A DNA stretch of 64,000 bases, taken from NCBI RefSeq assembly GCF_018446385.1, contig NC_055986.1, positions 78,887,659 through 78,951,658 on the forward strand. Reading direction: 5' to 3'. The notes under the pieces are model-generated. The model was not told the DNA's origin and ran no database searches. It worked only from the letters and a program-made list of their open reading frames with translations. Position 1 is the stretch's first letter, and every line of letters begins with the position of its first letter. This document shows positions 1 to 11,606 of this stretch, one piece after another. A program made the position numbers and the translations under genes. Origin of the DNA: Zingiber officinale (lineage: Eukaryota > Streptophyta > Magnoliopsida > Zingiberales > Zingiberaceae).

Positions 1-339
1 AATAGATAATAAATTTGCAATAAATACAAGAAAAATAACAAGTAATAAATTTAAGGAAATATAAAATTTTTATATCTTCCGCTAACTTATACCTCCCTCG
101 TAACGTAAGCTTTCTAACTTTCTACCCCTTTGATGACATCAAAAATAGAGAAATTAGTTGATTGGGGTGAATTAGAAATTGACTGATTGGGCAGAAACAA
201 ACTATAAGAAAGAAAAATGAAGTGATTTTGTCAATGTTCTAGAGCAATTGAATAGGCAAAAAAGTAACTAACAAGTAAAAGCAAGCTAAAGAAAACCTCC
301 AACCTTATTATTGTTTCTTATTATTGTATACATTCTATT

Positions 340-626
340 ATCTTAGCTTATCTTTTTGTTCATTGTAAAGTAAGGTTGTAAAAGGTTTCTCCACCTTTGG
401 ATAACTTGAGAAAGATAAAAGATAAAAGGATTATAGGAGTAACTCACTAATCATAGGTTGTGGAGTAGGAATCAAAATTTTTAAACCATGTAAGGCTAGT
501 TTGCATTGTTTGTATATATTTTTTATATTGCTATTTCATACTAAAATGATTGTAGATATAAGCAATAAATTGGAAGTGATCGTCTATTCACTCCCTTCTT
601 TCTCCAGACTCATCATTGATCTAACA
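340..626 (+). mobile_element. Decayed copia LTR remnant (R-U5 end)
   Basis: The stretch resembles the 3' half of a copia LTR. It has a 'tttctccacctttgg' segment like the R/U5 regions of elements E and G, then an AT-rich part, and finally a 'tattcactcccttctttctcc' tract ending in 'atctaaca' where an LTR normally closes with CA. No primer binding site survives downstream and no partner LTR is visible. The assignment is by analogy only. Confidence 0.35.
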
Positions 627-1850
627 AAAATGTTAGTGTTGGATAAAATGAAGAGTTGATTAGCCTATAGCTAAGATTGATCACTTGAGTTCACAATCAA
701 ATTAGTTACGTAATGGATATAAAAAATATGAATAAAGAACTTAAGCAATACAAATAAATTAGTTACAATTCTTTGCTTGTAATAAGAAAGAGAAGACCAA
801 TTACTTGTAAATAAAATAATGAGAAATATAATAAGGAACAAAATAAGTTTGGAGTTCTTATTAGGACTTGCTTTTGCTTCATATCATTCACTTTCATTGT
901 CGTCGTTCATTCACGTTTCACTACCCTTCAAAAACTCCTTTTGTTTTCTTACTCATAGCCTTCATGTTCTACTAACAACCTACTACTTTAAGCTAGTCAA
1001 TTAACCCTTTATTCAGTTGATGTTTTTTTTTTATATCTCCATCTTTCTACCTAGCAATGGATCAGCCAATTCACTCTATTTACTTCTAGTCAACTACCAT
1101 GTCTGGCAACAAATACTTGAGGCAATTGATTAGTTGTAGCTCGTAGACCATCCCATGACACCTTCCAACCTTTGTTAGACCTATCAGTGCAATCAAGAAG
1201 ATTATTAGTGTAATTGACATTTAGAAAGCTTAACTTATGGATGAGATTGATGATGCAATCAAACTTAAATTGGTTTAATTTTGATGGAGTTGAAAAGACA
1301 TTGACATGGTGTTTAAGTTACCAAAAAACTTATTTCTTTGACTAATTGATATGATACTCTTATGTCAAGTGTTCAGTTGCAAGATCTTGATATTAATTGT
1401 AGGTGCATTTTGGCTAGTTTGACTAATGGAAGTTCAAAATTTTAGGTTTTGGCTATTGAAAGTCCTTGCACGTCAAGGAGAACTAGATGTTGACATGAAA
1501 CCTTAAAGAATGAGTTCATGGTAGTAGAAGGCTCGACAAGTTAAGGAGGACTCTATGGTTGATGTAAAGTTTTGGAGAATGAGCTCCTCTAATTGGTGGA
1601 AGACCTAGAAGGTAATACTTGACATGGAGTCTTGGATGTGGAGCTCCATGTATATGGAAGTCCTAAAGTTGGAACTCTTGATTGTTTGAAGTTTTGGAGG
1701 TAATACTTTTGGCAGTTTGATTAGAGGTGAAAATCTTGGCAAGTTTGATATATGTTAAAGATCGTCAACATATTTGAAGAGATGTTGGCTCAGGTGACCA
1801 AGATCAAGTAGGACTTGAAGGCTAGAGGTTGTTGAGGAAATGTTGAAGTA
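627..1850. other. AT-rich intergenic stretch, no gene seen
   Basis: No long reading frame, RNA gene or clear repeat boundary is visible. The one short frame, near 819, has no recognisable protein features. The stretch is likely degraded repeat DNA flanking the nest. Confidence 0.5.
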
Positions 1851-2320
1851 GGGGTGTCAATTTGGCTGGGTTGGGTAGATTCAGGTCGGATTGAAAATCA
1901 GTTACCAAAAATATCCCAACCTGAACCTAACCCTAATCCAAACTCAGTCCAAATATCTTAACCCCGAACTCAAACTTGGATAACCTGAATAACTCGCCCA
2001 ACCCAAAAAAATACTTTTTTGTTATTTCATTATAAATTTTCACATTTATTTTAATATTTCATCATTATTATACTATATTTTATTATTTATGTATATAAAA
2101 TATCTTTATTATTTATAAAAAAAATTGATTGAACTCCAAAAGAATTATAAAATCCTAAATTTATGTCAACCCGGGTCAACCGGGTTAACCCAAACCCGAC
2201 TCGAAACTAAATCAATTCAAAAACTTCCAATCCGATCCTGAAAACCACCAATTCGAACCTAATTTTTTCCTACGTCAACTTGGATTGAGTTGGCGGATTG
2301 GGTTCATTTTTGACATGCCC
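1851..2320. mobile_element. hAT-like non-autonomous element (MITE-sized)
   Basis: A 470-bp segment opens with GGGGTGTCAATTTGGCTGGG and closes with the inverted counterpart (ends 'tttttgacatgccc'), giving imperfect terminal inverted repeats of the GGGGTGTCAA type found in many plant hAT derivatives. The inside is AT-rich with repeated 'aaccc' motifs near both ends and no coding capacity. The 8 bp on either side (1843-1850, 2321-2328) do not match, so the target duplication has decayed or the true ends differ slightly. Confidence 0.5.
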
Positions 2321-3896
2321 ATGTGAGGAGAGAAATACAATTAACATGATGGCATGGGAGAAGAGTGATTGAGTGAACTATATTTTAACTTTTAAGTGGA
2401 GGTTTTTCTCCTTAAGTGTGTACTACACCAAAGAAGAAGTGTTCTAGGCCAAAGTCAATGAGTTTGCTCTAGGTCAAGTAAAATCAATTGACTTATTAGT
2501 TATGTTGACAAAATAGTCAATTGTCGATGGGTTGCTCGAGAATAAAAAGAATTTCTATTTTGGCATGAGTCAACTAAGTCACTTGAATTGATTGTTGTGT
2601 TGAATGATGTTAGAAAAATATGAATGGAAAAGTGATGGATAGAAAGAGATTTCATTGTGAATGAGATAACATTAGTCATATAATAAGAGTTGAGTGGCAT
2701 GAATGTTGGTATATAGTCACAACTGTGGAAGTTGTGGACATACATGCTTACAAGAGAGGGGGGGTGTAAATCTAGGGTCATGATTGAACTACCCAGATGA
2801 CTCTTGTGTGAGCACTACATGCATGCATAGAAATCGGTCGGCGCAAATTTGTCTAAGCGAATCAACTTGTGTTTTTGCCACTCAAATTCTTTTTGCTAAC
2901 TGTTTAAATGAGCAATGCATGCATTAATCTATGATTAATGGATAATCAGTAACCAACCGAGTGAAAAAATGGACCATTGATGGTCGACGACTAACGTCTT
3001 GAGCTCAATGAGTAAAGGTAGTAAATGGACATTAATCGGACATTGGATGATGCTACGAGTCTATGCTCCTATATAAGGAGATTGTGATCACAGACAAAGA
3101 ACACACAACAAAAAGCATATGTAGAAGCCTTCCACCTTAGTTCCCCTCATCTGTTCTCTGTCATGCACCCACTTAACTACTCTTCATTATAGTGTTTGGG
3201 TACTATTTTAGTACACCATCATCAATCAATGCTTGATTGTATACATGATTGTGTCATTGTATTCTAGGAAATAGATGACCCACGCAACCTTGAAGCACTA
3301 CTAGAGGGGGGCATATCTGTTTTAAAGAAACCATGTCGAACATAAGCCTCTGCGTCTGGTAACCGACTTGGACTCGGCTCCTAGCAACCAACTTAGACTC
3401 GCCTCCCATCAACCCACTTGGACTCGGTAGTCAGGAAACTTGGCGTTGTGATTTGGCACTAGGCAATCTAACTCGATCAAGTTGGTACTTGACATCTCAG
3501 GAGCTCATCACTAGGTGACTCGGCAGCCGAGAAATTTGGTCTCCTAACTTATCGTTTAGGCAACGATCCATTTGGACTCGGTAGTCAGGCGACTCGACAC
3601 TTGGCATCCCTCTCAAGAGTAATCAGCTTCTCGAATCAGCACTCAACTTCCCACTTGGACTCGAGAAGCACTTGAGCCACTCGAACTTGCTAGCAACAAA
3701 CTACTAGGGCTTGGGAAATTCCACTTGGTAGTCTGGTGGATGTCTATGCAATCCACTCAAGCACTTGACATCCCTGACAATCTAGCAGATGTTCCTTCCC
3801 AGCTTGGCAGCTATAGATTATCAACTCAAATCATCTCAACAAATAAGTCTAAATTATTTTCCTATAATTTCAATTCAGAATATCCCCTATATCTAC
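2321..3896. other. Intergenic stretch with a promoter-like block and short repeats
   Basis: No gene is visible. A TATA-like 'ctatataaggag' lies at about 3070, and 3340-3720 repeats variants of 'cttggactcgg' many times. Both are typical of an eroded LTR, but I find no second copy and no ends, so I do not assign a family. Confidence 0.35.
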
Positions 3897-4518
3897 TCTA
3901 AGGATCTAGAGCGCTGAACATATAGAAAGTGTAGCGAAAAAGCTACCTAGATCCTCCTAGAAGATCCATCCAAAGGAGAAAAACTACATATACTAAGTTT
4001 GATGAGAGAGAGTTATACTTTTGTTGCATGTCCTTCTCAATCCTGGCAGTAATTTTTCTTTGGATGCAGATCTCAGCGCGATCAAGTGTTCGCACCTCTA
4101 TGGTATCCACATGAACACACCTTCCATCCGTCTCACAAACTCGAGAAGTAGAGAAGAAAACCAACCAAGGTTATGCTAGCAACCATAAGGATGGTTCGGT
4201 CAAGAGAAAGAAGAGGAGGAAGAAAGAGAAGATGAAGAGTCTCACTTTTTCATCATGTGAAAAATTCAATAAAAAAACCTATTTATATTCATTCAATGAA
4301 TACTAAGGATTTTTGTCTCTTTGTAATTCTCTTAATGTGTTGGATTATTATATTATATTAACCATTAATCCAATAACCCAATGAGTTTCACCCATTAATC
4401 TAATGTGTCTAATTCGGATTGGACTCAATCCAATGAGTTGATTCAATTGAGTCTAACTCAATGAGTAATCCAAAAATTTTAATCATCTCATAATTGGCTG
4501 TTAGGGCTAATACTAACA
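3897..4518 (-). mobile_element. 3' LTR of copia element D
   Basis: The first 300 bp match the 5' LTR fragment at 37107-37406 closely, in the same orientation. Both start with 'aaggatctagagc' and share a block around 'ctcagcgcgatcaagtgttc'. The terminal TG has become TC here. On the minus strand the LTR begins TGTTAGTATTAGCCC, preceded by a purine-rich GGGAGAT tract (4519-4525) that fits a polypurine tract. Element D reads on the minus strand, so this low-coordinate copy is its 3' LTR. Confidence 0.7.
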
Positions 4519-5400
4519 ATCTCCCAGTAGCTCTAGTGTCAATCACCATAAAAATGACACCAACACTTTAGATTAACCCATTATACTTAAGGTCGATAGT
4601 ATTTTAGTCAAACTAAAATACACTCATCTCCAAATCAACATGTTCTTTATATGTGACTCAATAAACTCTCGTAACATTGACAATGTATCCAAATCAATAT
4701 TTTAGATACATAAGCAATGAATGACATCTAGCAATGTATTATTGCTACCCAAGTGACGAGAATTTTGAGATCCAACTTAACCTTTTCATGTCTATTATCT
4801 TATATGACTCGATCTTTCTATCATTGATATCTAGATTGATCAATGAGCCATAAACCATGTCATGCTCTTATCAATCTTTGTGTTTCTTGATTTCTAGGTA
4901 GACACACATAAATAAATAAGCTTAATATCTCATAATGACTCATTTGAGCATGATTATGCATTCTTATGTCCTACTAATCAAGGAGCCTACAAATATTACT
5001 TCCGTCATATGAAAGGGATAGATCTCATCTAAATCACTCACATCTCTCCGTATAATTTATTACATACCCAATGATCGAATTTATAGTCCACCTTGTTACA
5101 GGTGATGTTTGTTGATACAAAAGTACACAACTTCTTTTGTATGGAACCATAGTGACTTAAGGTCTAAGGACTATTTATATCAATAGTCACATAAAAATAT
5201 TTATGATACTCATATAATAATCCATGAAAAATTCTAATGGCATGTCATTTAGTACATATTCTCTAATATATACCCATGTGTCAACCTGATATCTCATATC
5301 GATGACTTATGAGATTAAGTCATCTGTTGACCTATATGCTAGTCTTAACACATCAATATTATCCTTGAATATTAATACTAGAGTAGGAATAATTAAAAGT

Positions 5401-5431
<31 letters not shown>

Positions 5432-5625
5432 TCCAGTATTAATTTAACCAATTGATATCATGTAAACTAGAACCTACTACCTTAGGATATTATTATACTT
5501 ATTTATTTAGCACTGAGTTGAAATAAATATAATAACAAACTTTATTTTTATTAATTAATAAAATATGATACAAACAAAATACTCTATCAATCATCTCATA
5601 ATTGGTACTAGAGCTAATATTAACA
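4519..5625 (-). repeat. Duplicated LTR terminus and 3' untranslated region of element D
   Basis: The LTR end seen at 4481-4518 ('aatcatctcataattgg' through 'taaca' followed by 'atctcc') occurs again at 5589-5625, 1107 bp away. Between the copies is AT-rich non-coding sequence. Either D carried a longer LTR with an internal duplication, or two related elements or LTRs are joined here. The sequence does not decide. Confidence 0.5.
5402..5432. repeat. (TG)n(TA)n microsatellite
   Basis: A compound dinucleotide run, TG repeats followed by TA repeats, about 31 bp long. Confidence 0.9.
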
Positions 5626-5639
5626 ATCTCCTTAGTCAC

Positions 5640-6182
5640 TAGTGTTAATCACTAAAATATCTAATATTCATTGACCTAGTGTGACCATCATGCTTCCTCT
5701 ATACCAAAGCTTTGGTCGAAGGATCTACAATGTTAGCATTGGTTGGCACTCTACATATCCTCACATCTCATCTATCGATGATCTCTCGAATGAGATGAAA
5801 TCTCTATAGTATCTAATACCTAACACCACCATTTAAGAAAAATACATACCTTGACTGTGATATAGAATCATCCTTATCAGTTTGGAAGCTAGTATCAGTA
5901 TAACCCTTTACAGCAAGCTCTTCATCGCTTCCAAAGATCAAGAAATAATCTTAAGTTCTTCTCAAGTACTTAAGAATATTATTGACAGCTATCTAGTGAC
6001 CTTCACCTAGATCTGACTAGTATCTTCTCTTCATGCTTAACACATACAAGACATCTAGATGAGTACAAAGCATGGCGTATATGGTAGACCCTATAGAAGA
6101 TGTATAAGGAATCTGATTCATGATGTCCCTTTCTTCCTTAGAAGAGGGGCATTGAGTCTTCGAAAGACTTACACCATGTGAC
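5640..6182 (-). pseudogene. Element D pol, 3' part (end of RT and RNase H), broken
   Basis: Minus-strand translation gives the copia C-terminal pol pattern: an S-K-E-E-R-D-I-M-type segment, a 'YLRRT' block just before the RNase H domain, and a 'KGYTDTSFQTDKDDSISQS'-type RNase H core. Several stops and small frame breaks interrupt it. It joins the RT part at 8765 across insertion J: the 5 bp GTGAC at 6178-6182 is repeated at 8765-8769. The product in an intact element would copy element RNA into DNA; this copy cannot encode it. Confidence 0.8.
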
Positions 6183-8764
6183 TCTTGATTACTTCTCGGA
6201 ATACCGTTCTAGTCCCCCTGTACAAAAATTTGTACAAGCATAGAACCATCCTAGCTACTCATGTGCTCTACTGAAGTTAAATTAGAATTGCAAACGATAC
6301 TTAACATTATTAATCCAAATTGTCCTTCAGAAGTTAAACTTGGATTGGAAATGATACTTAACATTTTTACTCCAAGTTTAACCGATGTGTTCTTCCTAAG
6401 TTAAACCATATTACAGAAGTTAATTAAATATCTATTTCAAAGATTGGTTTCCAGGTTAAACATGGCGAGGCACTAGGCCTTCTTGGGTATGAAATCATCT
6501 ACCACTTCCTAGGCAAAGCCTTTTAAAGAAATCAGATATTTAACTTCTTACAGTAAACTAGGTTTAACTACAGAGACCTCAATAGAAGCACAATATCGAA
6601 ATAAGAAATCGAAAAATAAAATCGATAACAAAATGATAACCTAAAACTGATAGCCTCTTGTGTTTGGTTTTTCAAGATCTATACAAAGAAGATGAACTAG
6701 TTATGATGCGGAAACAAATAACTAGTTATACATTTCTTAGTAGCTTATAGACCTCTTGATCTTCTACTGTATTCCTCTCCTCCTCTTGGACGTCGTGTGG
6801 GCGATGATCTACCAAGATGAAATCCACCCAAGCTTCTTCCTTTGCTTCCAAGTTTCGACCACCAACTAACCTCCAATGGATGCTAGATAAGAGAGCTTCC
6901 TTCTCTTCTTCTTCTCCTTCAAACAACCAGCCACCAAGAGAAAACCAAACTTGATGCCGCAGGGCTCCAAGAGAGAAAACAAAAGGTGAAAAGAGAAAGA
7001 AGAGGACCGGCCACCAAGGGAATAGAAGAGAGAAATTTCGGCCACAATAGAGAGGATGCAAGGCTTAGGTTGTTCTCAATGAGGCACCCTTTCCCTCTCT
7101 TTTATAATCCTTGTTGAATCCAAAAAAGGAAAGTTTTCAAACAAAAAATTAAAACTTCCTTTTATTCCTTTACATGGTCGGCCACCACTTGTGCATCAAA
7201 CAAGGAAAGATTTTAAACAAAAAATTAAAATCTCTCTTTTAAAATCCCTTTTGTGGTTAGCTATAAAAGACATGTTTTATAAAATTAAAATCTTCTCTTT
7301 TAAATCCTTTTTTAGATGTTTATAAAAGAAAAGATTTAAAATAAAACTCCTTTTATATTATGGTTACAAAAAAAAGGAAAGTTTAAAATTAAAATCATTC
7401 TTTTAAACATTATAGATAACTACAAATAAGGAAAGATTTCAAATCTCTCTTTTAATCCTTTGTAGAAAGTTATAAAAGAAAAGATTTTAAAATTTAAAAC
7501 TCTTTTAAAACCATGTGGAAAGCATCATAAAAGGAAAGTTTTTAACAAAATAAAAACTCCCTTTTATTTTCTTTTGAGACCGATCTAAAAAGGAAAGTTT
7601 TATAATTAAAATCATCCTTTTAAATCCTTTTAATGGATCTCTATAAAAGGAAAGATTTTACAAAAAAAATAAAACTTCCTTTTCTATGTGTGGATGGCCG
7701 ACCCCTTGCTTGGGCACCAAGCAAGGCTTGGCCGACCCTAGATTGGGCCTCAAGCTTGGTTTGGTCGGCCCCTTGCTTGGGCTCCAAGCAAGGATGTGGT
7801 CGGCCCTTAAGCTTGGTTAAGAAGTTGGGCTTTGGGTAGATATAAGACTTTATAAATAAGAGACTACAACAAGGGCTGAGAGGAGGAATTGGTTTTGGTC
7901 TCTCGATGAGCTTGAGCTTCCCATGTTAGCCCCGAACACCCAACTCAAGTTCATCAATAATAACTCATACCACTAAAAATTTATTATTGCACTACCGCAC
8001 CAATCTCATATTAAAATATGGGCTCCTTCTTATCATGAGTGCGCTAATCTCTCTGTGTTTAAGCTATCGAATGTCCATTAATTAAATGAGTTACTGATAA
8101 CTCACTTAATTAATATCTAGCTCCAAGAGTAGTATCACTTAACCTTATTGTCATGTCGGACTAAGTCCACCTGCAGAGTTTACATGACAATCCTTATGAG
8201 CTCCTCAAGGGGGCATCATCAACCTAAATTACTAGGACATAGTTTCATTCTATAATCAACAACACACCATATAAATAATATCATTTCCCAACTTATCGGG
8301 CCTTTTAATTTAACGAACTAAATCTCACCCTTTGATAAATTAAAAAAATAAATATTAAGTATACGTGCTTGTTATTATATCATGATTCAGAGTATGCACT
8401 TCCATAATAACAGAGGTCCTGCTCCTTTTTACAGTCAGTATAAAAAGAACAACCTCAAATGGTCCTGCTCAATACACTCAGAGTGTACTAGTATAATTTT
8501 ATAATCAAGATAAATTAATCTCAAATTACACTACAACTATTCCAATGGTTTATCCCATTCCATCTTGCTTGTGAGCAATTATTTATAATTTATAAGGAAC
8601 TGATAACATGATCTTCTGTGTGACACCATACACCATGTTATCTTCAGTATAAATTAAATGAATAACTACATTTAGCATATAAATGGAGACATTTGACCAA
8701 TATAATTCTTATTTCAAAAAAAATATTTATATAAAAATCTAGACTTTTAATATACATTCTAACA
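6183..8764 (+). mobile_element. Solo-LTR-like insertion J in element D
   Basis: A 2582-bp insert splits the D pol gene and is flanked by a perfect 5-bp duplication GTGAC (6178-6182, 8765-8769). The ends read TC...CA, consistent with TG...CA after one change. There is no gag or pol inside. A TATA box (ctttataaataag, about 7848-7860) lies on the plus strand, so the LTR reads rightward. Upstream are an AT-rich array of hairpin units (7090-7680) and a GC-rich hairpin cluster (7695-7825). A short frame on the minus strand at 6726-7061 has no supporting features. At 2.6 kb it is long for a copia LTR; the family is unresolved. Confidence 0.65.
7090..7825 (+). repeat. Hairpin array upstream of the TATA box of J
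   Basis: 7090-7680 holds about nine AT-rich units of the form AAAGGAAAG...CTTCCTTT, each an inverted repeat with varying inner arms (GTTTT with AAAAC in some, GATTTT with AAAATC in others). 7704-7726 and 7771-7793 are two perfect hairpins, CCTTGCTTGG and CCAAGCAAGG, with 3-nt loops. GGCCGACC and its complement GGTCGGCC recur around them. Confidence 0.75.
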
Positions 8765-9890
8765 GTGACATCGGAAGGAATCCCATCTTGGAATTCTGTA
8801 TGGCAGAATGATTAAGCACCTTGTCAATGTATATACTCTGACTTAGACCAAGCAACTCTTAGATTTATCTCTATAGATCTTGATGCCTAAAATGTAGGTT
8901 GCTTCACCTAAGTCCTTTATTGTGAAATAATTTCCAAACCACGTCTTCACTAACTGAAGAGTAGGGATATCATTTCCAATGAGAAGTATGTCATCTATAT
9001 ACAGTATGAGAAAGATGATTGTGCTCCCACTAACCCTCTTGTAGACACAAGGTTTATCTTCATTCTTGATGAAACTAAACGCTTTGATTGCATCATCAAA
9101 TCAAATATTTCAGCTTCTAGAAGCTTGCTTTAATCTATAAATGGATCATTGCAATTTAATTACATACATTTCTAGCATGCTCTGGATCGACAAACCCCTC
9201 AAGTTGTGTCATATAAACATCCTCGAATAGATTTTCATTAATAAATATAGTTTTGACATCCATCTTCCGAATCTCATAATCTTAGTAAGCTGCAATAGAA
9301 AGTAAAATCTAAATAGACTTAAGCATCGCAACTGGTGAAAAGGTTTCATCATAGTCTATACCATGAATCTGCTTGAATCCTTTAGCTGTCAGTCGCCCTT
9401 TGTAGGTATGCAGATGACCATCCATGTCAATCTTTCTTCTGAAAACACAATTACATCCAATGGGTTTGATCCCTTCAAGTGGATCAACCAAGGTTCATAC
9501 TTGGTTAGTGTACATAGATTCATTTTGGATCTCATGGCCTCTAGGCATTTCTTAGAATTTGGGTTCTGTACAGCTTCCTAATAAGATGTAGGCTCATTGA
9601 GACCAACAAACACTACATCACTGTGGTCAAACAAGAGAAAATAATATCTCTCAAATTGACAACGAGTTTTATCATATCTGCGTAGAACTTGTGCTACTTG
9701 AATAGGTTGTTGCTCCATAACTTCTTGTGGTATAAAAAACTCATGATCCACAATATTTTGTGATACCTGTTCAATTTTCATCAAGGCTTCGGTGCTAGTT
9801 TGTGTATCTTGAATTTCTTCAAGATCGACTTTACTCCCACTAGTTTTTCTAGAAATAAATTCCCTTTCAAGAAACATACTATTTCTAGCA
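8765..9890 (-). pseudogene. Element D pol, reverse transcriptase part, broken
   Basis: The minus strand encodes a copia RT. The segment at 9309-9491 has the family N-terminal pattern ([26 protein letters not shown]). The catalytic Y-I-D-D lies at 8990-9001, followed by the usual L-L-I-G-N-D. The linker between integrase and RT is at 9578-9877. Stops and frame breaks separate these blocks, so no intact product remains. The start is cut off from the upstream pol parts by insertion A. Confidence 0.85.
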
Positions 9891-10448
9891 ACAAATACTT
9901 TGCCTTGTGTGTGATTATAAAAGTAATATCCCTTTATTTTCTTGGGGTATCCTATAAAATAACACTTGTCTAATTTGGGTCCTAGTTTATTTGAGACTTG
10001 TTATCAAACATAAGCCTCACAATCCTAAATCTTCATGAAAGACATCTTGGGATTCTTCCCAATCTATATCGTATATGATGTCTTTATGACGACCTTAAAT
10101 GGAATGCGATTAAGTGTGAAAGTGGTCGTCTCTACACTATTCCATTGTGGTGTTCCAGGTGAAGTGAGTTTAGATATGATCTCACACTTAACGAGATGGT
10201 CATGAAACTCTTATCTAAGGTATTCCTCACCTCGATCTGACTGAAGCATCTTAATACGCTTACCAAGTTAGTTTTTGTATTTCATTCTTGAATTCTTTAA
10301 TCTTTTCAAAGGATTTCAACTTATGTCTCATCAGATACACATAACCATACCTACTGAAATCATCAGTAAAAGTAATGAAGTAATGATAGTCTCCTCTAGT
10401 TGCTATTCTGAAAGGGTCACATACATCACTATCTATGAGTCCTAACAA
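9891..10448 (-). pseudogene. Element D pol, integrase core fragment
   Basis: The minus-strand frame at 10260-10448 shows the integrase catalytic-core start (S-D-V-C-D-P-F and Y-F-I-T-F-T-D-D-F-S-R-Y-G-Y-V-Y-L). Weaker integrase-like sequence continues to about 9890. The fragment is cut at 10448 by element A; its upstream partner resumes at 19961. The flanks join exactly in the expected reading frame. Confidence 0.85.
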
Positions 10449-10834
10449 TGTAAGACCGTTAGATTCGATAGAGGGGGGGGTGAATATCGATTCGAAAATC
10501 TCGAGTTAAGACGCAGCGGAAAAGTAAAGAAGTAAAGAGATGAACACTGTTGATTTTTACTTCGTTCGGAGCCTGTGACGACTCCTACTCGAAGGCCCGT
10601 ACTCCTTGAGTACTTTCGTTGGGCAATTCACTAGCAATTCGGATAATTACAATTTACGTGCAAATATTGCTAATGAAAAGAAAGAAAACAAAGCTAACCG
10701 ACAAACAATGAATTAAAAAGAGAGTCGGAGTGAGTCGTCGGAGCTTTGTGAACGTTGTTGGAGCGCAGAGCAGCAGAGTGATTGGACTCAGAGTTCTCAG
10801 AAGACTGATATTTTGAAGCTCCTGCCTGGGGCTT

Positions 10835-10842
10835 CTTTTATA
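10835..10842 (-). promoter_or_regulatory. TATA box of element A LTR
   Basis: TATAAAAG on the minus strand, placed directly after the GGGCGCC module as read in the element. The same box occurs in the other LTR near 19205-19212. Confidence 0.65.
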
Positions 10843-10849
10843 TGCTGCT

Positions 10850-11031
10850 CCGGGCGCCTGGATCCCTTCCGGGCGCCTGGAATGTGACGTAACACTCCCA
10901 ACCAGCATGCTCCAAGTGTCAACGTCGTCCTGGGGATAGAACTTGCCTCCGGGCGCTCGGACTTCCGGGCGCCCGGAGCCATTCCGGGCGCTCGGACTTC
11001 CGGGCGCCCGGAGCCATTCCGGGCGCCCGGA
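10850..11031 (-). repeat. GGGCGCC palindrome module upstream of the A TATA box
   Basis: Repeats of CCGGGCGCCCGG (a perfect 12-bp palindrome) and close variants separated by 'ttcc', 'acttcc' or 'agccatt'. The matching module in the other LTR (about 19220-19383) has a different copy number and order, while flanking LTR sequence is almost unchanged. Confidence 0.85.
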
Positions 11032-11301
11032 CCCTCACTGTTCCCTACCTGCAAAACAGTGTTAGTCCGAGGCAAATAAACCCTGCAGCACAGTTTGTTA
11101 GCACATTTTTACAGATACGCTAAGTAATAAAAATTAGCATCAAGAGTATGACTTAGATTCCGTCTTTCCGAGACCGGAATCTAGTCACGATCTCGACTTA
11201 GATATCCGAAATGGATCTAAGCCGGATCGACGCCTAATGTTCCCTTCCCGGGAACGCGTCCTCGCAGTCACTCCCCTCCAGTGACTTACCTTACTTACCT
11301 G

Positions 11302-11498
11302 CCAGACGTCCGGTCAGCCCGTCGACCCGTCTGGACTTCTTGCCAGCTATCCGGTCAGCCCGTCGACCTAGCTGGACTTCTTGCCAAGCGTCCGGTCAGC
11401 CCGTCGACCCGCTTGGACTTCTCGCCAGCTATCCGGTCAGCCCGTCGACCTAGCTGGACTTCGTGCCAGACATCTGGTCAGCCCGTCGACCTGTCTGG
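11302..11498. repeat. Five-unit 41-bp hairpin array with covarying arms (element A, left LTR)
   Basis: Units begin at 11302, 11343, 11384, 11425 and 11466, exactly 41 bp apart. Each has a 7-bp outer stem, a 3-nt bulge, an inner stem GGTC/GACC and the loop AGCCCGTC. The outer arms are CCAGACG/CGTCTGG, CCAGCTA/TAGCTGG, CCAAGCG/CGCTTGG, CCAGCTA/TAGCTGG and CCAGACA/TGTCTGG: different between units, complementary within every unit. It lies in the U3 region, about 110-300 bp from the LTR start. Confidence 0.9.
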
Positions 11499-11606
11499 AC
11501 TTCTCCTGCACACTCGATCAAAGTGTCAGACAACAACACAACTAACTTAACCTATTTGTCATTCATCAAAACCTGGGTTAGACCGTTAGTGCTACCCGCA
11601 CCAACA

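Larger units (their letters stand above)
10449..11606 (-). mobile_element. 3' LTR of Sirevirus-type copia element A
   Basis: This 1158-bp repeat matches 18819-19960 (1142 bp) at nearly every base outside one GC-rich module. On the minus strand it opens TGTTGGTGCGGG and closes TCTTACA. The polypurine tract AAAAAGGGGGAGAT sits directly in front of it (11607-11620). In LTR order it contains a five-unit hairpin array (11302-11498), a GGGCGCC-rich module (10850-11031) and a TATA box (TATAAAAG, complement at 10835-10842). Confidence 0.92.
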
